Source: Zygnema cylindricum (Eukaryota > Streptophyta > Zygnematophyceae > Zygnematales > Zygnemataceae). From it: a stretch of DNA of 16,342 bases. Location: NCBI GenBank assembly GCA_037447655.1, contig JBBHKE010001956.1:308848-325189 (forward strand), read 5' to 3'. Below, piece by piece: positions 10,627 to 16,342 of this stretch. Numbering within the stretch: the stretch's first letter is position 1; each line of letters begins with the position of its first letter. The notes beneath the pieces were generated by a model. It did not search any database. It saw only the letters and a program-made list of their open reading frames with translations, and had not been told where the DNA came from. The position numbers and the translations under genes were made by a program.

Positions 10627-10925
10627 TGTACTCTGCAGGGAACTCAGCAGCTGAACTTAAGCAGCCGCACTGTAAGGTTATTGTCCTGCGAATCAGAATC
10701 AGTAAATTTTATTTGTAACTCAAACAGCTCATAATCAGCTTGAAATGTACTGTGTTTGAAATAATACTGGTTCTGCACAGGACTCAAAAGCCGAACTCTC
10801 TACAAGCAGCGGCATTCGAGGATATCATACAGATAATTCGAAAGCAGTAAACCGTTTCCTCGCTGGATATTTATCTAAACAGCCAAAAAAGTACTTATTT
10901 TGAAATAATAGTAATTCTACAAAGG
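10627..10925. repeat. degenerate tandem repeat (period about 142 bp) immediately upstream of the glutamine synthetase start
   Basis: Segment 10747-10781 matches 10891-10925 at 27 of 35 positions (offset 144). Segment 10631-10657 matches 10771-10797 at about 20 of 27 (offset 140), and both are followed by an AGCAGC(C/G)GCA block. Together they indicate about two to two and a half old copies of one unit. The first copy lies in the probable 5' leader of glutamine synthetase, so the leader was probably duplicated with it. Confidence 0.5.
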
Positions 10926-12136
10926 TATTCGTTAGAAATCGTCACTGAAGTACAGTTAGGAAATTGAAATCGACCTTAGAATGTCGTCACTTCATTGGCG
11001 CTACAATATCAGATAAGATTGTCCAGTATTCGTTTTCGATTTGTTTGTATTTTAGCAGACGTACCTGAAGGATTTATTTAGAAGACGTATCTTCAGAAAA
11101 ACCAGCAGGTTCAAAAGTTGGTGTTGTGTCCAGGCATCTACAGTAGTTTTGACTGTTCTTAGAAAGAAGGTCTGAAACAGGGTCCAATGACAACTCGTTT
11201 GGAAACATTCCCAGAGTGATATGTAATTGATATGAGTACAACATTCACTATATGCCACCGTCCATATGATGATGCAATGTACTAAATCTTTATTCACGGT
11301 TGAAGAATTGTATAGAGACAAAAATCTGGACGTTATTCACCCCCGATTGTATGCATGCCACGACAAAATTTTAAGATTTCTCGAATCTGTACTACATGAA
11401 TGCTGAAAATTATCCATAAAAAACTTTGCACTATACCGCCTTTTAACTTGAGGTCTAAATGGTCTATTTGGTACAGGCTGTATCCACACTAGTTTTAACT
11501 TTTAAGACATTGCCTCGACTATATTTCACAGTTGACTCATGGAACTGTACGGAGTCACAACCTTTGCTTTGGCAGCGGCGGCGGCGTTTCTTTCTCCGAA
11601 TGGTCGGCGAGAGCACAAGGTTACTTGCGTACGGTATATTACCTGTGCGTGCCACAATCCGTACAATATAGGTACAAATTCCGCACACATGTAAAAGAAT
11701 TAAATGATTGGCAGAAACAGTCGCCAAGGCTATAGAAGCTCTACGCGTCCCGCGTTGTCAATTGCATAACCAGATGAACATAATTGGAGGATGTATTCAC
11801 ATGCGTAAAAACGAATTATAAGTGGCTTGACGTTTTCCACGCTGTACACTGGAGGTGTCGAGTCAGCAAAAATAGATCCAAGTTGCCAATCGGCCCGTTT
11901 CAGATTTGGAGATTTGCAGGCGATCCAATCCGAGTCGGGCGGAGGATGTTTTTGTGGCGTTCTAGAAGGTTTCTATCTGCACGTGTGAGATCGTTTGTTC
12001 TGTTTGTGGCTGACATGAGTTGTCGCGTTCGTACGTGTCAGTGGCGGTCACATGTTACCCCGACAAAGAGCCGTTATGTGTGCACTCAAATAGTCAAATG
12101 GCGAGCGCCTCCAGCTTAATCATCAATACCTCACTA
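10926..12136. other. unassigned region upstream of glutamine synthetase
   Basis: No protein family is recognisable. The minus strand has a strong donor-like CAG|GTACGT at 11065/11064 that could pair with an acceptor-like TTCGCAG at 10688-10686 (a possible 5' UTR intron; unproved). A short (GGC)n run lies at about 11571-11585. Composition becomes more GC-rich between about 11860 and 12120. A 111-codon open frame there (11784-12119) starts from a non-ATG codon and resembles nothing known. Confidence 0.4.
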
Positions 12137-12335
12137 CACTGCGAATCGTTATTAGCGTTGAGAAATTATTAGTGTAAAGAAAAAAATAGCGTCATTCATT
12201 CTAATGTAGTGCCAGGAGACGTGGCAGATTATGGTCCACGTCCTTAAATAGTGTAGTTTATCCTATTTAAGGTATTAATGTCAAAATTTTGGGGTGCCGA
12301 TATAGAGTTCATAACGCTAATAACGATTCGCGGTG
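12137..12335. mobile_element. MITE-like element 1 (199 bp) with about 23-bp terminal inverted repeats
   Basis: The left terminus CACTGCGAATCGTTATTAGC (continuing to 12159) and the reverse complement of the right terminus (12313-12335) agree at 22 of 23 positions. TA flanks both ends (12135-12136 and 12336-12337), consistent with, but weak evidence for, a TA target duplication. Internally there are two perfect hairpins: GACGTGG/CCACGTC (12218-12224 with 12236-12242) and CCTTAAATAG/CTATTTAAGG (12242-12251 with 12263-12272). There is no coding capacity, so mobilisation would need a transposase supplied elsewhere. Confidence 0.75.
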
Positions 12336-12342
12336 TACAGTA

Positions 12343-12887
12343 CACCGTCAATCGCTACTAGAGTAAAGGAATAAATAGCGTAAAAAACAATTAGTGTTAT
12401 TAACACTAATCGGGATTTTTTTTTTTTTTTTAAATATATATACTAATTAATCCCTAACTGTATTTTGGGTTGTCCTGAATAATAAATGCCCGCCCTTTCG
12501 ATGTCTACATTAATATGTGTACCCGTACAAAATCTGACAATTCGTACGTCGTCGAGCTGTTCACACGGTCGACGGATGAACATATGAGAACGTGCTTTTT
12601 GTCGACGAGTTTGCGTCTCTTTCTTCCAGTGCATATTCACATGTGTGCGCAATAATGTTAAGTGTATTTTTATGCTTTTGTGATTCAAAAAGTACCATTT
12701 CGTACGGAGATACCCTGTCCGTATGCCACACTATTTCCATCACAGTGTATTTCCACTATTAACGCTAATTGAAAAAAAACCTAATTAGAATAATGGAAAA
12801 AATAGAATTATGGATTGTATTTCAGGTTTTTTTTTTTTTATAAGGGCACCGAATTGGCGTTATATACTCTAATAGCGATTGACGGTG
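12343..12887. mobile_element. MITE-like element 2 (545 bp), same family, abutting element 1
   Basis: Left terminus CACCGTCAATCGCTACTAGA (12343 onward) and the reverse complement of the right terminus (12865-12887) agree at 22 of 23 positions, and the match extends outward through the flanking GTA. Subterminal blocks are inverted copies too (CAATTAGTGTTA near 12389-12399 against CGCTAATTG near 12763-12771). A perfect palindrome with 10-bp arms sits at 12390-12410. The left subterminal block AGAGTAAAGGAATAAATAGCGT (12360-12381) is homologous to 12171-12192 in element 1, which ties both to one family. No transposase frame is present. Confidence 0.7.
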
Positions 12888-12963
12888 TACCATTAGAATT
12901 GATTACATTGGAATACCGTAAATTGAGCTGCGGCAAATCAGAACTATTGGAGTTATTTTTTAT

Positions 12964-12974
12964 TATATATAAAA
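12964..12974 (+). promoter_or_regulatory. TATA-like element upstream of the initiator tRNA gene
   Basis: TATATATAAAA lies about 24-34 bp before the mature tRNA 5' end. Plant tRNA genes commonly carry an upstream TATA-like sequence at this distance in addition to internal A and B boxes. In such AT-rich DNA the match may be chance. Confidence 0.4.
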
Positions 12975-12997
12975 CTACGTTCATTGAAATAGCATAC

Positions 12998-13069
12998 ATC
13001 AAAGTGGCGCAGCGGAAGCGTGGTGGGCCCATAACCCACAGGTCCCAGGATCGAGACCTGGTTTTGATA
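12998..13069 (+). tRNA. tRNA-iMet: initiator tRNA-Met (anticodon CAT)
   Basis: This tRNA delivers methionine at start codons. The 72-nt cloverleaf reads cleanly. Acceptor strand ATCAAAG pairs with TTTTGAT, with one G-T wobble at 7:66. The D arm is GCGC/GCGT, and the anticodon stem GTGGG/CCCAC carries loop CCCATAA with anticodon CAT at 13030-13032. The T stem CCAGG/CCTGG encloses ATCGAGA. Initiator hallmarks are present: A1:T72, three G-C pairs flanking the anticodon loop, C33, and A54/A60 in the T loop. Compared with the plant initiator I recall (ATCAGAG/CTCTGAT), position 5 and its partner 68 have changed together (G-C to A-T), which argues for past function. C66 has become T, giving T4 at 13062-13065, which may impair Pol III elongation. 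Box A and box B equivalents are intact. Confidence 0.9.
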
Positions 13070-13207
13070 TAGTTCGCGGAACTTGTAATTGTACCCTTTA
13101 ATTTTTCTGTTTAATTTTCCAATTTCCTTTGGCTTTGATACGCTTTTTGGAACATGTTATTGTAATTGTACCCTTTAAATTTTCTGTTCAATTTTCCAAT
13201 TTCCTTT
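13057..13207. repeat. tandem duplication of the tRNA 3' end and its flank
   Basis: Segments 13084-13130 and 13161-13207 match at 45 of 47 positions (offset 77). The homology begins earlier: GGTTTTGATA of the tRNA 3' end (13060-13069) corresponds to GGCTTTGATA at 13131-13140. The duplicated unit of about 71-77 bp therefore includes the 3' acceptor strand of the initiator tRNA. Confidence 0.8.
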
Positions 13208-15130
13208 GTTCCCTAGGGTTCCTGACAAAATCGTATTTTGCCATACAAAAAACCTGTTAATGGCTTTCCTGTTAGTTCTGATCTTTAGTGTGGCATGGTC
13301 TCAGGCTTCAATGTCTAGGTTAGTTTGAAGTGTTTCAACGTTTTGGTTTTTGTTGTACTTGCTTTATTTCTTGTATTATAGGCTTTTAAAGAATCTTTGT
13401 TGTGCTTTTAGTCCTTAAGGATTTTGGTCTTTTACCTTTGTTGGTCATCAATTCTTTTTAGAGACAATCATGTTTTGTACTTTGATGGTTTTACCATCGC
13501 GTTTTTGGAAATAGAATCTACTTTCTTTAAACATACCAATAAATGGACATCGAGATTTTTGACCGGAAGTACCATGCATTTACTAGTGTGTATCAGGAAA
13601 ACAAATATGGCGATAAAACCGATAACGATAGTTATCGATTATCGAACGGTGAGGGGTCTCGATATTTCGCTCCTAAACCAACAATTTTTTTATCGCCAAT
13701 GTGTAAAAAATATAGTATACTATGATGTAGTATTTTATACTGTATTGTATTAATTTCACACATTATATAGTATGGCATGCGACGTCATGGCATCCATACA
13801 AAACATTACAAGTGCACGGTCTGAACCGTACAATTACCGCGATAATTATCCGGCCCGATATTTATCGGTAATTCATCACGATACATCGTTTTTTATCGCA
13901 ATGATTCCGTCACAGATACACAGGACCAATATATCGATAATCCGTAGGTCAAAAAAAGGTACATATCGACTTTAAACAAACCGACTGCAAAATAGACAAG
14001 TCAAGCGATAATAGCAAATAAGAGTCGCTTTCTACCTCTCGTACATACACTAAATATAGATGTTTACATATAGTAAGCTATGACAATGAAGTAATGGTTT
14101 ACATACGCTGGAAAAAATCGTATCATAACATCCGGACGTGTATATCTTTAAGGTATTCTTTATGCATTTTAACGCACTTTTTTTTTCTGGCTACATTTGA
14201 TTTTCCCTACGTAATGGCTTTCGAGGTTTGATAGATTTATACAACTTTTGGATTATAAATTTGGCACAAAACAAATAATCCTCATTATAAGTGGTAGTGA
14301 CATCCTAACAATAAACTCTGGTCAACTCGACGGCAACTTAAAACAAAATCTTAATTAAACTATTTTCGATGAAATTGAAAGCCATCTTTAAATAGACATT
14401 GTCATCAAGATTGACACTCTTCGATTTTGAAGAAGAGCTCTATTGACATCCTCAATTGACAATTTATTTATTTTAAACCAAATGTTTGATGTCAAACTCG
14501 AATTAAAGTTATTGACATCAATTCAACATTGAATGAACGGTTTATACGTGAAGGTGTTTTACGTTTATTGACAAGTAACCCACTAAAGTTTGTTTTTAGG
14601 GTTTTTCAGGGTTTTTATAAATTACCCAATACTTATTGACTATGCCATGTAATTTAAATATATTGTACCATGTATCAAAGATACCTCTTTATGTTACATC
14701 TATTTATACCCGATTTGTATCGATTGTACGGTACAATCCGGCATTTTATACCACATGTCGATGTGATTAGATTGGGGTTTCGGGCTCGGTTGGTTCCATG
14801 CTTTGTTTTAGGTTTTTATTCGGAATGTTTTAGAGATTTTAAGATTTTTTTTAGGGTTTTTAAGGGTCTTTTTAGTGTTTTAATATTTGTTGGAGTTTAC
14901 AGTAGTTTTTTGTGTTCGTATCTCCATTAGTGTTGGTTGAAAGTTCTTTGTCAATTGTTGTCCTTTTTGTACTTTTAAAATTTGTTATAAACCGACCACA
15001 TTAAAATGTGTGTGATAGTTAAAAAAAAAAAGGAACCGAGAAAAAACACCAAATACCAAAAATCTGGAAAGACCCCATATTTTGGAAACCCAGAATTTCT
15101 AATTTCCAAAGAAAATCCAAAAAAAAACAC
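13208..15130. other. gene-free AT-rich region with two local motif clusters
   Basis: No open frame here resembles a known protein and I see no RNA gene. Two stretches stand out: a CGATA/TATCG-rich island (about 13611-14010) and a TTGAC cluster (about 14411-14640). Short TTTTTAGGG-like runs near 14593-14616 and 14850-14868 resemble plant telomere repeats but are too short and irregular to call an interstitial telomere. Confidence 0.5.
13611..14010. repeat. CGATA/TATCG-rich island
   Basis: I count about 16 occurrences of CGATA or its complement TATCG in roughly 400 bp, including CGATAACGATAGTTATCG (hairpin arms CGATAAC/GTTATCG), CGATATTTATCG and TATCGATA. The density far exceeds that of the surrounding AT-rich DNA. 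Clusters of a short motif in both orientations are typical of transposon subterminal regions or of an array of DNA-binding sites. No bounding inverted repeats were found. Confidence 0.5.
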
Positions 15131-15148
15131 CTTTTATTTCTCGAAAAA

Positions 15149-15413
15149 CACCTTTTCTTCCCTCAATTTTCCCTCTTCCCTTCAAATTCCCCTCTTTTTC
15201 CACACTAATTCTCCCTCCTCCTCCCTCACTCCTCCCGTAGATCTCCCCCGGCCTCCTGATTGGCTCTCCTCGGAAATTCCTCTTTAAGCACCTCTTATTT
15301 CCTCAACTTCCCCGCTTCCCTTCACATTTCCCTCTTTTTCCACACTAATTCTCCCTCCTCCCCTCACTCCTCCCGTAGTTCTGCCTCTGCCTCCTGATTG
15401 GCTCTCCTCAAAA
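15149..15413 (-). repeat. tandem duplication (period about 138-140 bp) including the CDC123 coding tail
   Basis: The two copies, about 15149-15287 and 15288-15413, share CTCTTTTTCCACACTAATTC, a CTCACTCCTCCCGTAG block and CCTCCTGATTGGCTCTCCTC with few changes. Read on the minus strand, the right copy encodes the real C-terminus RRANQEAEAELREE-stop. The left copy, now in the 3' UTR, still encodes RRANQEAGGDLREE-stop in the same register. The 3' end of the gene has therefore been duplicated downstream. Confidence 0.8.
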
Positions 15414-16082
15414 ACTCGTCTATCGCTCCGCCAGCTGTCGAGTCCACAAGATCCAAAGGAACTCCACCGACCACTCTCATGTTTAACTGAATGCCAGCTG
15501 GCGATTCGATTACACGGAAAGAAAACGGAAACGGGGACGGAAACGGAAGATTGGTAGAATCCCCTTTTTCGGCCAGAATCTCAACTCCCGATTTTTCCGT
15601 ACCGGCTGGATTCTCGATTCTATTTAATAATTTTCCTACTCCTCTCTCTTCTCCTACTCCTGGTTCTCCCTCTCTCCTCTCCCCTTCCTCGTTTATAAGG
15701 TCTCGTCTCTCTCCCTCCCTCTCTCCTCTCCCATCTCTATCACCATTTTCCACCTGTATTCTCTCTACTCTCTCTGCTCTCTCTCCTCCCTCTACTCCCT
15801 CTTCATTTTCTCCTCTCTTTCCTCTGTCTCCTCTCTCTCCTTGTCCCTCTCCTATGCTATCTCCTCCCCTCTCTCCTCTCTCTCTCCCACAACAAGCCTC
15901 TACTTCTATTTGTCTATTATGACCATTTAATATCTCTAAAGGGGTACAAATGGGGTTAATTTTTTGGCCTATTTCTTCTAATTCCTCCCACGAGAAAAGT
16001 AAAGGAAGTGTGGATCCTCCCCACGGATTAAAATCGATTAATTTGACTTTTCTTTTTTTTGTTAAATAAACATCGAAAGTAT
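15364..16082 (-). CDS. CDC123: CDC123/D123-family protein, last exon (238 complete codons), 5' part beyond window edge
   Basis: CDC123 is an ATP-grasp-fold protein that binds eIF2-gamma and helps assemble the eIF2 complex in the cytosol. The exon starts after a TATACAG acceptor (16082) and ends at TGA (15366-15364). Residues 1-34 read TFDVYLTKKRKVKLIDFNPWG, then GSTLPLLFSWEEL, the family's conserved nucleotide-binding block (DFNPWG). Residues 188-238 read FRVIESPAGIQ, GVPLDLVDSTAGGAIDEFL and RRANQEAEAELREE, the usual C-terminal block (FR-VE...G, VP-D--D---G---DEF). About 150 residues separate the blocks, where relatives have a short acidic linker. Residues 65-149 are Arg/Gly/Glu-rich low complexity from a GA-rich tract. 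The frame is open throughout and I see no convincing intron inside, but removal of part by splicing cannot be excluded. The N-terminal two thirds must lie past 16342. Confidence 0.88.
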
Positions 16083-16342
16083 CTGTATACAAACACATCC
16101 CAAAAAAAAAAAAAAGGTAAAGAAAGAAAGAAGAGAAAGAAAGAGAGAGAGAGAGACAGGGGGAGACACAGAAAAAGAGGGAGAGGGAGAGAGAAAAAGA
16201 ACGAGTGAAAGAAAAATAAAAATCGAAGGGGGGGAGGAAAAAAAAACTCTCACGAGTTATATGTTAAAATAGAAAGAAAGATTTGGAAAAAAAAAAAAAA
16301 CCCTACACAAACATATGTCTATGAAAGCTACAAATAAATTGT
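16083..16342 (-). other. partial CDC123 intron with a long polypurine/polypyrimidine tract
   Basis: The sequence upstream of the exon acceptor is CT-rich on the sense (minus) strand: T runs at 16101-16113 and a CT/CTTT tract to about 16245. No reading frame resembles the preceding CDC123 segment, so I treat everything to the window edge as intron. The long pyrimidine stretch would serve as an extended polypyrimidine tract. Confidence 0.6.

Noticed and set aside
11784-12119. A 111-codon plus-strand frame in a more GC-rich patch.
   Set aside because: It begins at a non-ATG codon, matches no family I recognise, and ends just before a MITE. It was kept only as a note in the region description.
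12998-13207. A tRNA-derived SINE headed by the initiator tRNA.
   Set aside because: The cloverleaf is complete, there is no SINE body or A/T-rich tail with target duplication, and the downstream similarity is a simple tandem duplication of the tRNA 3' end and flank.
14593-14868. Interstitial plant telomere repeats (TTTAGGG-like).
   Set aside because: Only two or three irregular TTTTTAGGG/TTTTCAGGG units per site, expected by chance in T-rich DNA.
14670-14930. An 86-codon frame with hydrophobic composition.
   Set aside because: No recognisable domain, T-rich composition, and no splice or regulatory context to support it.
15491-15922. A 143-codon Ser/Pro/Leu-rich plus-strand frame.
   Set aside because: It is antisense to the GA-rich CDC123 exon; the bias simply mirrors the low-complexity insertion.

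Overview
This window comes from a nuclear plant genome. Three lines of evidence support that: spliced genes with GT...AG introns rich in T or A, an initiator tRNA of the plant cytosolic type, and a glutamine synthetase carrying an N-terminal plastid-type transit peptide. The glutamine synthetase core resembles the bacterial-like GSIIB lineage, not the GS1/GS2 of flowering plants. From general knowledge that lineage is reported in green algae and non-seed streptophytes, so I infer a bryophyte, lycophyte, fern or streptophyte alga. The species cannot be fixed from the sequence.

Layout, left to right. (1) 42-1956, plus strand: the last four exons of a UDP-sugar 4-epimerase of the UDP-arabinose/UDP-glucose type. 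The 5' part lies off the left edge. Its first visible intron holds a 21-bp minisatellite that runs into the splice acceptor. (2) 1957-4914: AT-rich DNA between two convergent genes, with degenerate ends of a small transposon family. (3) 4915-10544, minus strand: a complete nine-exon plastid-type glutamine synthetase of 416 residues; every junction was read by eye and the spliced frame closes exactly. (4) 10545-12136: the upstream side of that gene, with a degenerate tandem repeat of about 142 bp, followed by unassigned DNA. (5) 12137-12887: two abutting inverted-repeat (MITE-like) elements of one family. (6) 12998-13069: an initiator tRNA-Met gene, whose 3' end and flank are duplicated just downstream. 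(7) 13208-15130: no gene, but two local motif clusters (CGATA/TATCG and TTGAC). (8) 15364-16082, minus strand: the last exon of a CDC123/D123-family gene with a very large low-complexity insertion. A tandem duplicate of its coding end lies just downstream. Its 5' exons lie off the right edge.

The genes do not form a pathway or operon. They are independent nuclear loci for nucleotide-sugar metabolism, nitrogen assimilation, translation-initiation factor assembly and translation initiation. I found no evidence of a new multi-gene system. The most interesting signals are gene-structure oddities: a decoy copy of a splice acceptor in glutamine synthetase, the CDC123 insertion and duplicated tail, a tRNA with an internal T4 run, and an apparently unnamed MITE family.
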